DNA of 64,000 bases from Hungatella sp. UBA4396 (lineage in GTDB: Bacteria > Bacillota > Clostridia > Lachnospirales > Lachnospiraceae): positions 87,820 to 151,819 of the forward strand of contig DGRE01000024.1 in the NCBI GenBank assembly GCA_002389905.1, written 5' to 3'. The stretch's first letter is position 1; the number at the start of each line of letters is the position of its first letter. The notes under the pieces were generated by a model. The model searched no databases, had not been told where the DNA came from, and saw only the letters and a program-made list of their open reading frames with translations. A program made the position numbers and the translations under genes. Of the stretch, positions 36,476 to 44,774 are shown piece by piece.

Positions 36476-36536
36476 CTTTTTTGTTTTCAGCCAGTATTTC
36501 ATTCACTTTTCGGAAGAAATCCATGTTTCAGCTGTT

Positions 36537-37154
36537 TCATCCGCCCGCCACAGCCTTCATCATAAGCGCAGCCACAGCAGCCCCCGGGTCTTTTAAGGAA
36601 CGGGATGCCTCTCCTCTGGTTGCCGCTCTTCCGTGAACAGCAACCATGGTTGTGGTATGTTCAAATCCCTCCCACGAAGCCTCTGCCGCCTTCTTAAACC
36701 CTTCTTCCAGAGACTTTCCTGCTTCCACCTCTGCCTTAAGGGCCTGCACTCCGGGATGAAATCCATCCAAAAATGTCTTATCCCCCGGTTTTGCCTTGCC
36801 CAAATCAGCAACGCCTGCTTCATAGGCCTCAAACAAGGCCACAACATCGGCAACCGACAATTCTGTCTTTCCTTTTAAAACCTTTCCTGCCCGCATCAGA
36901 CCTGCTGCCATCAGGGTTCCCATGGTAGAAGGAACCTTATTTCCCATGGTTTTTCCAGCCTTGTATAAAAGCTTTCCCAAATCCATCTCAATCCCATCGG
37001 AAACCGATTCATAGGCCGCCAGAAATCCATCCCCCATGGTCAGTCCCAGGTCACTGTCTCCCACAATACTGTCCAGTTCAATCAGGTAATTTCGATTTTC
37101 TCCCATGATTATGCTGATTCTTTCAAGCATGGCTATCAATTCCTGCTGGTTCAT
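36537..37154 (-). CDS. dhaL: Dihydroxyacetone kinase subunit DhaL-like
   Basis: The start is set at 37154 (MNQQELIAML), with GGAGG 5 bp upstream. The 205-residue nucleotide-binding subunit has the metal/ADP motif VGDSDLGLTMGDGF (about 34-47) and STMGTLMAAGLM. In PTS-dependent systems DhaL carries ADP rephosphorylated by DhaM, but no dhaM is nearby, so this pair may use ATP directly. It is the last gene of the BMC operon, behind dhaK. Confidence 0.88.
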   Translation of the reverse strand: MNQQELIAMLERISIIMGENRNYLIELDSIVGDSDLGLTMGDGFLAAYESVSDGIEMDLGKLLYKAGKTMGNKVPSTMGTLMAAGLMRAGKVLKGKTELSVADVVALFEAYEAGVADLGKAKPGDKTFLDGFHPGVQALKAEVEAGKSLEEGFKKAAEASWEGFEHTTTMVAVHGRAATRGEASRSLKDPGAAVAALMMKAVAGG

Positions 37155-37214
37155 ATCTGCCTCCATTCTGCCGCCCATCGGCCATATATCATCGTGACAA
37201 AGTATATGATGATT

Positions 37215-38228
37215 TTATACAGTCCCCTGCTTAAAGAAGGGCGTATCAGCCGGAGCATCCAGATAGTCCTTTAACTCCTCATCCATTTTTAAAAGGGAAA
37301 TGGACAATCCTGCCATTTCGATGGAAGTCACATATTCACCCACATAATAGCGGTGAACCTTGATTCCCTTTTCTTCCAGGATCTGATTGACCTTTCTGGC
37401 CACAATATACTGTTCATCAAGAGGTGTTGCCCCCAATCCGTTCACAAGGACTGCAACCTCATCTCCGGTTTTATAAGGAATATCTTCAAGGATTTTTTCC
37501 ATCATCTCCACGGTAACCTCATCTGCGGTTTCCAGCTTGCCCCGGCGAATTCCCGGCTCTCCATGGATTCCCATGCCAATCTCCATCTCACCCTCTCCGA
37601 TTTCAAATCCCGGATGCCCCACTCTTGGCACTGTGCAGGGAGTCAGGGCCACACCCATGGTTCTTCCGTTAGCAGCAGCTTTTTCCGCAATCCGTTTTAC
37701 TTCCCGCAGATCCTTTCCTGCTTCTGCCGCTGCACCTGCACACTTAAATACAAAGAAAATACCGGCTACTCCCCTTCTGGTATTCTTTTCTCCCGGAGCC
37801 GCCTTAGGAGATGCCACATCCTCCCCTGCAACCACGCTTTCCACTCGGATGTCCTCTTCCATATCCGCCATTTCCGCTGCCATATCAAAATTAAAGATAT
37901 CTCCGTTGTAATTGCCGTAAATATAAAGGACACCTGCTCCGGAATCAATGCTTTTTGTCACATGAAGCATCTGTTCTGCGCTGGGAGACTGGAATACATC
38001 CCCGACGGCGCAGCCATCCAACATTCCCTTCCCCACATAGCCTAAAAACAGAGGAAGATGTCCGGAACCTCCTCCGGTAGCAATTCCCACCTTTCCCTCT
38101 GCCTTATTGGAGGTGACCAGACAGCGCAAGTCGTCTGCCGCATAAGTAACATAATCCGGATGAGCTAGATAAATCCCCTCCATCATTTCATTTACATAGT
38201 TTTCCGGTGCATTAATCAGTTTTTTCAT
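37215..38228 (-). CDS. dhaK: Dihydroxyacetone kinase subunit DhaK-like
   Basis: The ATG at 38228 (MKKLINAPENYV) gives 337 residues. DhaK binds the ketose substrate covalently as a hemiaminal to a histidine, here most likely in GMGIHGEPG (about 217). GGGSGHLPLFLGYVGKG replaces the commoner GGGSGHEPAH motif, marking a DhaK sub-branch that may act on a related ketose. It precedes dhaL and follows an iron alcohol dehydrogenase. In a pathway that makes DHAP, its role may be to recover dephosphorylated DHA (inference). Confidence 0.88.
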   Translation of the reverse strand: MKKLINAPENYVNEMMEGIYLAHPDYVTYAADDLRCLVTSNKAEGKVGIATGGGSGHLPLFLGYVGKGMLDGCAVGDVFQSPSAEQMLHVTKSIDSGAGVLYIYGNYNGDIFNFDMAAEMADMEEDIRVESVVAGEDVASPKAAPGEKNTRRGVAGIFFVFKCAGAAAEAGKDLREVKRIAEKAAANGRTMGVALTPCTVPRVGHPGFEIGEGEMEIGMGIHGEPGIRRGKLETADEVTVEMMEKILEDIPYKTGDEVAVLVNGLGATPLDEQYIVARKVNQILEEKGIKVHRYYVGEYVTSIEMAGLSISLLKMDEELKDYLDAPADTPFFKQGTV

Positions 38229-38280
38229 CCTCTTCCTTCTCCTTCCCACAATTTGTTACAGTTCAGCTATTCACAAACCA

Positions 38281-39444
38281 TCATCCATATGCTTTTCCAT
38301 ATACTTCTACGACCTGCTGGAGTGTTGGCTTAAAGGGATTGTCCTCCATACAGGAATCACGCATTGCTGTTTCTGCCAAAGCCTTAAAATCCCCGGGACT
38401 TACGTTTAGATCCCTCAGGTTCTGTGTAATCCCCACTTCCTTTGACAGCCGCCTGATGCAGGCCACCGTTTCCCTCACAGCCTGTTCCCCTGTCATGGAA
38501 GCTGCTCCTGGAAGCTTTAATCCTTCGGCCACCTTCTTATACCGCTCTGCGGCCTCAGGCATGCTTCCGTTAAATTCCATTACAAAGGGCAGCAAAACCG
38601 CATTGCAGATGCCATGAGGCAGGTTCATCAGCCCTCCCAGAGAATGGGCCATGGCATGAACCATGCCAAGACCTGCGTTGGAAAATGCCATTCCTGCACT
38701 GTATTCTGCATAAGCCATCATTTCCCTGGCTTTCTCATCCCTTCCGTCAGAGACTGCCTGAGGAAGATAAGTACTGATCACTCCCATTGCCCAAAGGGCG
38801 TCTTTATCCGTAAAGGGGGTAGCTCTTTTTGACACTGCCGCCTCAATGGCATGAGTCATGGCATCCATTCCCGTGGAGGCCGTAAGGCCCTTTGGCATGG
38901 TCATCATCAACTCCACATCATTGACTGCAATGGTGACCATGGAATTAGGGTCCACCATGCACATCTTGGAATGTCTGGCCGGATCGGTGACAATATAAAA
39001 TGCAGTAACTTCCGAACCGGTTCCTGCAGTGGTATTGACCGCCACAATGGGGATTCCCGGTTTATGAGAGCGGTTGATGCCCTCATAATCCTCCACTCTG
39101 CCGCCGTTTGCCATGACAATGCTGACTGCCTTTGCCGTATCAATAGCAGAGCCGCCGCCCACCGCCACCAGAAGATCCACTTCCAGGGCTTTGGCTGCCT
39201 CCAGACAGTCATTGACAATGATTGTGGAAGGATTTGGCTCAACCAGGTAATAGATGGCATACTCCACTCCGGCCTTTAGCAGGCAGGCCCCCACCTTATC
39301 TCCGGTGCCGTTTTCATACAGGAAGGGGTCCGTAACAATGAGCCCTCGTTTAAATCCCCGTTTCTTAAGTTCCTCCGGCAAAAGTCCCATGGAGCCCCGG
39401 CCAAAAAAGCTGGTTCCTACTGTATTGATCCTTTCAAACGCCAT
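38281..39444 (-). CDS. Iron-containing alcohol dehydrogenase
   Basis: A 387-residue group III alcohol dehydrogenase (FucO/DhaT-like). The NAD-binding motif is GGGSAIDTAKA (about 95), followed by NTTAGTGSEVT (about 136-146) and the metal-binding AMTHAIEA and MVHAMAHSLGG...PHG histidines. In the BMC context it would reduce the aldehyde product to an alcohol and regenerate NAD+. It shows no obvious encapsulation extension, so its location in or outside the shell is unknown. Confidence 0.92.
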   Translation of the reverse strand: MAFERINTVGTSFFGRGSMGLLPEELKKRGFKRGLIVTDPFLYENGTGDKVGACLLKAGVEYAIYYLVEPNPSTIIVNDCLEAAKALEVDLLVAVGGGSAIDTAKAVSIVMANGGRVEDYEGINRSHKPGIPIVAVNTTAGTGSEVTAFYIVTDPARHSKMCMVDPNSMVTIAVNDVELMMTMPKGLTASTGMDAMTHAIEAAVSKRATPFTDKDALWAMGVISTYLPQAVSDGRDEKAREMMAYAEYSAGMAFSNAGLGMVHAMAHSLGGLMNLPHGICNAVLLPFVMEFNGSMPEAAERYKKVAEGLKLPGAASMTGEQAVRETVACIRRLSKEVGITQNLRDLNVSPGDFKALAETAMRDSCMEDNPFKPTLQQVVEVYGKAYG

Positions 39445-39455
39445 AAAGGGCCTCC

Positions 39456-40178
39456 TTAGAATTCTATATTTCTGAAGTCTCCCGGATCGATCCGTTTCAG
39501 CGCGCTCAGTTCTTCCCTGGTGGGAAGAGGCGTATAGGTCACTTGGGAGAACTTTATGGGAAATCCGGTATTTTCCCGTACCTCTTCCAAACTGGAGGCA
39601 GGATGGATGCTTTCCAGGACCAGTTTCCCGTTTTCCATTTTAAAAATACATAAGGGAGTGATAATCCGTTCCACATTTCCCTTAACAGTTACAAAATCCA
39701 CTTGGTTTACAAAGGTACGTTTATCATGCTTTGTTCTCCAGAGAACTGCTCTTTTTGCCGTTGGAATCAGTACGGCACTTCCCGCTCCTCCCGGCATCCT
39801 CACCTTTGGCTTGTGATAATCTCCGATGACCGACGCATTGACATTGCCATGGAGATCAAACTGGATTCCGCTTAAAAATGCCATATCCAGCTCCCCTCTC
39901 ATAGCCAGGTCAAACACCTCCATTAAGGGAAAATATCCGGCGGAACGTTCTAAAAGCTCTGCCCCTGCACTGGTATACTGCTTAAGCCTTGCCGGGTCCG
40001 GGTCCACTCCTCCGGGAATATTTAAATGCACTGCCCTGGGTGCATGAAGGGCCTTTGCCAGCATCAGCGCAATCATGGGCATATGGGATGAAACCCCGTG
40101 AAATACTTTACCGCCGTCAGGTATGAGGCGGGCCATGGCGCAGACCATAATATCGCAGACTCTGTATTTCTCTTCCAT
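39456..40178 (-). CDS. CoA-transferase-like subunit B (GctB/IpdB type, nucleophile apparently lost)
   Basis: The start is at 40178 (MEEKYRVCDI), with GAGGAGG 9 bp upstream; 240 residues. The fold matches the beta subunit of glutaconate CoA-transferase: GNVNASVIGDYHKPKVR, FVNQVDFVT and LEEVRENTGFPI correspond closely to GctB. The catalytic glutamate of GctB lies in an ESG motif; the aligned place here reads HLNIPGG (about 51-57), without glutamate. IpdAB, which lacks that residue, is a CoA-thioester hydrolase acting on C-C bonds, so this pair may be a hydrolase and not a transferase (inference from my own by-eye alignment). Confidence 0.8.
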   Translation of the reverse strand: MEEKYRVCDIMVCAMARLIPDGGKVFHGVSSHMPMIALMLAKALHAPRAVHLNIPGGVDPDPARLKQYTSAGAELLERSAGYFPLMEVFDLAMRGELDMAFLSGIQFDLHGNVNASVIGDYHKPKVRMPGGAGSAVLIPTAKRAVLWRTKHDKRTFVNQVDFVTVKGNVERIITPLCIFKMENGKLVLESIHPASSLEEVRENTGFPIKFSQVTYTPLPTREELSALKRIDPGDFRNIEF

Positions 40179-40192
40179 TATGCCTAGCCTCC

Positions 40193-41005
40193 TCATCCTT
40201 TATAGTCGGACTTTTCAAATGCCTTTAAATACTCCCTAAGGCCATCCAAATCCTTCAGTTCCTTAAACTTATTCAAATTCCTTCTGTCAATGTCATAAGA
40301 ACCGGGACAGGAGCAAGGGGCCGCCCCTTTGGGTACTCTGACCACCGCTTCCACCAGAAAATGAGGGATATCCGCCTTTTGCAGGCTTCCTGTAAAAGCC
40401 GATCCCCGGACAATATGTTCCGTGGTCAGAATAACCCGCCTGGCTGCCCTGGAAAATAAGACATCTTCAAACAAAGGTCCTGTAATCCTGGCGTTCCCCT
40501 CTTCATCAGCCTCCTGGACGTGAATAACTGCCACATCCGGCTTTATGGCCTTCACCACTGTCACCGGCTCTTTTGTAAAAGGGTCTTCAACCCGCATGAA
40601 ATAATCATTTGCATCAATCAGATCACTGATTACCATTCCCTTTACAGGCATAAAGCCCACTCCGTAGCTGGCAGCCCGCAGAGCAGAAATCACTGTATAG
40701 CAGGCATGCTCATTTCCTTTTACAGCTCCGTTCTCCACTGCCCTGCGGTAATGGCCTGCCAGGGAATATTCGCTTTCATAGCTGATAAATCCGGCATCAA
40801 CGCTGGAAACACAGCCTCCAAAACAGAGCATGTCCACATCCATGGCTCCCGCCGTCTTTACCAGCTTTAAATTTCTTTTATTCTGGCGCACCAGCTCCCG
40901 CACCATTGCCATGGGGGCCCGGTGAAGCACATTGCCTCCAAGGCCAAGGATATCCCCGTCATGAATCCGGGCTGCAGCCTCCTGCAAAGATATCACCTTG
41001 CTCAT
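40193..41005 (-). CDS. CoA-transferase-like subunit A (GctA/IpdA type)
   Basis: The ATG at 41005 (MSKVISLQEAA) has GGGAGG 7 bp upstream; 270 residues. Glutaconate CoA-transferase alpha-like features are LGGNVLHRAPMAMVREL (about 25) and FGGCVSSVDAGFISYE. It pairs with subunit B, whose start lies 15 bp upstream of this gene's end. The pair is in the middle of a BMC operon and probably acts on the acyl-CoA made by the aldehyde dehydrogenase or its derivatives. Confidence 0.82.
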   Translation of the reverse strand: MSKVISLQEAAARIHDGDILGLGGNVLHRAPMAMVRELVRQNKRNLKLVKTAGAMDVDMLCFGGCVSSVDAGFISYESEYSLAGHYRRAVENGAVKGNEHACYTVISALRAASYGVGFMPVKGMVISDLIDANDYFMRVEDPFTKEPVTVVKAIKPDVAVIHVQEADEEGNARITGPLFEDVLFSRAARRVILTTEHIVRGSAFTGSLQKADIPHFLVEAVVRVPKGAAPCSCPGSYDIDRRNLNKFKELKDLDGLREYLKAFEKSDYKG

Positions 41006-41036
41006 AGTCTGACCTCCCTTTCTATCCCTCCAGCCA

Positions 41037-42371
41037 TTATTTGGCCGCATTGCAGGCAATCTGAATGGCATCCCATACGCCGGAAAAAGGAGGTGCATAA
41101 ACCAGATCCGTTATTCCTAGCTCCGTTGTGGTCATCCTGCCATGAATTGCCACGGCAAACACATCTACCCGCAAAACAGCCCCCTTTTGCCCGCAGGTCT
41201 GGGCACCCAGCAGCCTTTTTGTCCCATTTTCATAAATCAGCTTAATGGTAATGGGGGTTGGGTTGGGATAATAGGCAGGATGATCATTGGCCCGGATGAC
41301 CAAAGTCTTGTAATCCTTTCCAAGGCGTTTGGCATCCCCTTCTCCCATTCCTGTGCGACCAAGCTCCAGACCGCAGACCTTGATAGCCGCAGACCCGAGG
41401 GCGCCTATAAACCGCTCATGGCCTCCTGCAAGGTTGGCTCCTGCAATCCTTCCGCATTTGTTGGCAACTGTGCCAAGGGCCAGGAAGCTGTCTTCCTCCA
41501 AAACCTCGTTGTAGACCAGAATGCAATCCCCCGCCGCATATACATCAGGCAGGGAAGTCCTCATCTCCCGGTCAACCAGCAGGGCTCCGTTCTTTCCCAT
41601 GGAAATCCCCGTATCCTTTAAAAATTCCGTACAGGGACGGACACCTGCGGCAACGATCACCAAATCTGTCTCATAAGTTCCCTTATCCGTTTTTACCCCT
41701 TTTACATAAAGCCCATCTCCGTAAAAGCTTTCTACTTTTTCTCCGGTATGGACTTTTACTCCGCTCCTTACCAGTTCTTCCTGGGCCAGGGCGGCCATTT
41801 CTTCATCAAAGGACATTAAAATTCTGGGAGCGGCTTCCAGCATTCGGACCTGTTTCCCAATATTTAAAAAAGCTTCCGCACATTCTACTCCAATATATCC
41901 GCCTCCCACAATGGTGACGTTTTGGATTTCCGGAAGCATGGCATATTCCCTTAAAAAGATTCCATCTTCCAGAGATTTCAGCACATGAACCCCTATAAAC
42001 TCTTTTCCCGGGAATGGGGGAACCACTGACTCCGCTCCCACTGCTATCATCAGCTTATCGTATGTATCCGTAAATTCCTGACCGCTTTCCAGATTTCTTA
42101 CGAGAACCTTTTTTTCTTTTGCATCAACAGACAGCACCTGATGGCGGAGAAATGTAGCTATGCCCATTTTGGTAAAAGCCTCCCTTGAACGGGCGATCAT
42201 CTTGCGGTAATCATCATTATAGTCTCCCACATAATAAGGAAGTCCGCAGGCTCCGTAGGAAAGAAAACCGCCCTTTTCGTAGACCGTAACTTCGATATCC
42301 GGATTCACCCTTCGGATTTTGGAAGCAGCGCTCATTCCTGCCGCCACTCCTCCAATTATAATAATCTTCAT
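41037..42371 (-). CDS. FAD-dependent pyridine nucleotide-disulfide oxidoreductase (CoA-disulfide reductase-like)
   Basis: The ATG at 42371 (MKIIIIGGVAAG) has GGAGAG upstream; 444 residues. The N-terminal FAD motif is GGVAAGMSAA; a single redox cysteine lies at 42 in SYGACGLPYYVG, as in CoA-disulfide reductase and NADH oxidase. A second nucleotide motif, VGGGYIGVECAE, follows, then the FAD site VYAAGDC and a C-terminal dimer domain. Within a CoA-using BMC operon it may keep CoA or thiol intermediates reduced (inference). Confidence 0.88.
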   Translation of the reverse strand: MKIIIIGGVAAGMSAASKIRRVNPDIEVTVYEKGGFLSYGACGLPYYVGDYNDDYRKMIARSREAFTKMGIATFLRHQVLSVDAKEKKVLVRNLESGQEFTDTYDKLMIAVGAESVVPPFPGKEFIGVHVLKSLEDGIFLREYAMLPEIQNVTIVGGGYIGVECAEAFLNIGKQVRMLEAAPRILMSFDEEMAALAQEELVRSGVKVHTGEKVESFYGDGLYVKGVKTDKGTYETDLVIVAAGVRPCTEFLKDTGISMGKNGALLVDREMRTSLPDVYAAGDCILVYNEVLEEDSFLALGTVANKCGRIAGANLAGGHERFIGALGSAAIKVCGLELGRTGMGEGDAKRLGKDYKTLVIRANDHPAYYPNPTPITIKLIYENGTKRLLGAQTCGQKGAVLRVDVFAVAIHGRMTTTELGITDLVYAPPFSGVWDAIQIACNAAK

Positions 42372-42384
42372 GTTTTCTCTCCGA

Positions 42385-43503
42385 TCATATGACCCTGTCA
42401 ATCTCTTTCCCAGCTTCCTCCATGGCTTCCTTCTCCGTCTTTCTTCCGGAAAAAGCCTCAGAAATCTTCTCGTAAAGAATGCCGTTCTTCTCCCCTGCCT
42501 TTGACAGATGGGGAAGAGGTCTTGCCAGTCCCATCATCTGAAACTGCACCGGAAACCAGGGGCATTCTTCAGTTCCTTCCTCATAGCTTGCTCTTCTCAC
42601 CGGAGCGCCGCTTTTCCTTCCTACCTTCTGGTCTATATCAGGAGACCTGAGGTATTTAAGAAATTCCTGTGCTGCTTCCTTTTTCCCGGAGTTCAAACAG
42701 ATTCCAAAGGACCAGGTCACGTTCCAGGCAGTGGAAAAGGTGGAAAAACCTATATCCCACGGTTCCAGACAGCCGTCTTTAAAAACCTCCCCCATCTGAC
42801 CGCTCCAGGTAACTGCCATGGCCGCTCTTTTTTCCCGGATGGCTGAAGCAATTTCCCCGTTGCCAAAGTCCCCTGTGCCGTCAACTGCATATGCTTTCAG
42901 TTCTACATAGGACTGAAGCCCCTTTACGGCCTCTTCCTTTTGGCAGACCGCCCGCCCATTGGAATCATAGGCGTCTCCCCCGTACATGCGAAGGAAGGGA
43001 AGGGCATCAGTAAAGATTTCAGACTTGTGGGCCTTCATTGCCGTTGCCTGCCCTCCGGCGGCTTTTCTGTATGCCTTTGCTGCTTCTATATATTCCTGAG
43101 GAGTAATGACGCTGCCAAATTCCTTTCCCAGTGTCTGGGAAAGCAGGCTCTTGCGGTAAAGAATCATATGACCGTCACAGAAGGAAGGAGATAAATAGGT
43201 TTTTCCCTTATACTTCATTTCCTCTGCAATAACCGGAAGAATATCTTCCTCCTCAAAGTCAATTTCTGAAAGGTATCCCTTTTCCACAAAGTCGCAAAGC
43301 CACAAGTGGCCTGCAACCATGACAATATCATAATCCGCTTCACCGGCAAATGCTTTCATCATCATGGGGTAATAATCCGCCCACGGCACCATATGAAAAT
43401 CCACCTCTTTGCCATATCCGTCTAAAATTCCCAGTTCTTTATCCAGATACCCTTCCACCGCCGGATCTGCCACTGCCAAAACCTTAAGCTTTTCCTGTTT
43501 CAT
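42385..43503 (-). CDS. Solute-binding-protein-like protein lacking a signal peptide
   Basis: A 372-residue protein with the family 1 extracellular solute-binding fold (VDFHMVPWADYYPMMMKAF, YDIVMVAGHLW, AAMAVTWSGQMGEVF, FLKYLRSPD). The N-terminus MKQEKLKVLAVADPAVEG starts directly in the first strand with no hydrophobic helix or lipobox. I prefer the ATG at 43503 over the GTG at 43515; neither gives a signal. It is embedded between shell/PduL genes and the flavoprotein, with no transporter genes beside it. It is probably cytosolic and may bind a substrate or cofactor of the compartment. Confidence 0.75.
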   Translation of the reverse strand: MKQEKLKVLAVADPAVEGYLDKELGILDGYGKEVDFHMVPWADYYPMMMKAFAGEADYDIVMVAGHLWLCDFVEKGYLSEIDFEEEDILPVIAEEMKYKGKTYLSPSFCDGHMILYRKSLLSQTLGKEFGSVITPQEYIEAAKAYRKAAGGQATAMKAHKSEIFTDALPFLRMYGGDAYDSNGRAVCQKEEAVKGLQSYVELKAYAVDGTGDFGNGEIASAIREKRAAMAVTWSGQMGEVFKDGCLEPWDIGFSTFSTAWNVTWSFGICLNSGKKEAAQEFLKYLRSPDIDQKVGRKSGAPVRRASYEEGTEECPWFPVQFQMMGLARPLPHLSKAGEKNGILYEKISEAFSGRKTEKEAMEEAGKEIDRVI

Positions 43504-43524
43504 AAGCTTTATCACCCTCTCACT

Positions 43525-43785
43525 TTACTTTCCCAGCTGAGGCGGCCCATCTACAATGCCCACAATATAAGCATCCACCGGAGCCGAACGGTCCAGGGCG
43601 TACTGGGTCGTATCATCGGTGGTTACCAGTACCAGTTCCCCGATTCCTGCCCCTATGGTATCGGCTGCCACAAAAATATTCTTCTTATCTCCATAATAAG
43701 GCTCTACCAAAAGCAGCTTGAACCCAACCAGGTTCCTGCATTTTCTGGTGGAAACCACTGTTCCCATTACTGTCCCTAATATCAC
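43525..43785 (-). CDS. BMC vertex protein, EutN/CcmL family (BMC-P)
   Basis: I place the start at the GTG at 43785 (reading MILGTVMGTVVST): it overlaps the pduL stop as GTGA and has a GGAAGAGG site just upstream, and 86 residues is standard. The pentamer-forming vertex protein shows GTVVSTRKCRNLVGFKLLLV and AGIGELVLVTTDD, typical of EutN/CcmL. It caps the shell corners. It is the only BMC-P gene in the operon. Confidence 0.92.
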   Translation of the reverse strand: MILGTVMGTVVSTRKCRNLVGFKLLLVEPYYGDKKNIFVAADTIGAGIGELVLVTTDDTTQYALDRSAPVDAYIVGIVDGPPQLGK

Positions 43786-44438
43786 CTGGCCTCTTCCTTT
43801 CTGATGGTTACCCACTGTCCCTGCTTGATCTGGAATGCATTGGCATCATCCGTGTCCACATGAAAATCCAGCCTGCTGTTTCCGGTAACACGGATTAGCA
43901 CCTGACCCAGTTCTCCACCTTTTGGCCCCGGAACCACAACCCTTACCCGCTCCTGATCCGATACCCCGAACCACAAGGCATCCTCCGGGGTCATATGAAT
44001 GTGACGGTCTGCAATGATAACCCCTTCCGTCAGCATGACCTCTCCCTTTGGCCCCTTTAAGAGAATCCCGGGAGTTCCCTTTAAATCTCCTGACGATCTT
44101 ACGGCCGCTTCTATTCCCAGAACCCTGCAGTCACTAAAAGCCATTTCTACCTGGCTCTGCCTTCTCTCCGGTCCAAGAATCCGTACCTTGGAAAAGGTTC
44201 CTGCCGGACCGCAGACAGCCACCTGTTCCTCACAGGCAAACTGTCCCGGCTGGCTTAAAGCCTTTTTGGGAGTCAGCCTGCAGCCTGTTCCGAAAAGCAC
44301 TTCTACGTGTTCTCTGGATAAGTGCACATGCCTTGCCGAGATTCCTGCGGGAACTTCAAAAGGCTGTGTACTCAGCCTTTCCCAGTTCTCCAGGACCAGT
44401 GCGGTTACTTTCTGAACCAGTTCTTCCCTGTTTTTCAT
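43782..44438 (-). CDS. pduL: Phosphate propanoyltransferase PduL
   Basis: A 218-residue BMC-type phosphotransacylase converting acyl-CoA and phosphate to acyl-phosphate and CoA inside the shell. Two zinc-binding motif regions are visible: ARHVHL (H37, H39) and ADRHIHM (H146, H148). An N-terminal amphipathic helix (EELVQKVTALVLEN) could serve as an encapsulation peptide. GGAGG precedes the ATG. It recycles CoA for the aldehyde dehydrogenase in the same operon and can support ATP formation with an acetate kinase elsewhere. Confidence 0.93.
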   Translation of the reverse strand: MKNREELVQKVTALVLENWERLSTQPFEVPAGISARHVHLSREHVEVLFGTGCRLTPKKALSQPGQFACEEQVAVCGPAGTFSKVRILGPERRQSQVEMAFSDCRVLGIEAAVRSSGDLKGTPGILLKGPKGEVMLTEGVIIADRHIHMTPEDALWFGVSDQERVRVVVPGPKGGELGQVLIRVTGNSRLDFHVDTDDANAFQIKQGQWVTIRKEEAR

Positions 44439-44474
44439 CGTAAGCCTCCGCCCTCAGACAATTTCCTGTTCCTT

Positions 44475-44774
44475 CTATTTAATATAGGGAAGGATTGTTC
44501 CTATGGAGTTATGGGGTCTTGGAATCACATGAACCGCTATCACTTCTCCCATTCTGGAAGCAGCCTCTTCTCCCGCTTCTACAGCTGCTTTTACTGCTCC
44601 CACATCGCCCTGAACCATGACTGAAACCAGGCCGGAGCCGATCTTTTCCGTTCCCACCATCTCCACATCCGCTGCCTTTAACATGGCATCTGCCGCCTCA
44701 ATGGAGGCTGTAAGCCCTCTTGTCTCGATTATTCCAAGTGCCAGCATTCCCTTTTTTGCTCCTGTCTCTGCCAT
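44475..44774 (-). CDS. BMC shell protein, hexamer type (PduA/EutM-like)
   Basis: A 99-residue single BMC domain. GIIETRGLTASIEAADAMLKA and the pore motif EKIGSGLVSV are those of PduA/EutM. It is very close in sequence to the shell protein at 45156, with a slightly longer N-terminus (MAETGAKKGM). It forms facet hexamers whose small glycine-lined pores pass polar substrates. Confidence 0.95.
   Translation of the reverse strand: MAETGAKKGMLALGIIETRGLTASIEAADAMLKAADVEMVGTEKIGSGLVSVMVQGDVGAVKAAVEAGEEAASRMGEVIAVHVIPRPHNSIGTILPYIK

Noticed and set aside
37353..38045. 230-residue plus-strand open frame opposite dhaK
   Set aside because: Antisense to dhaK, His/Cys-rich low-quality composition, no family resemblance.
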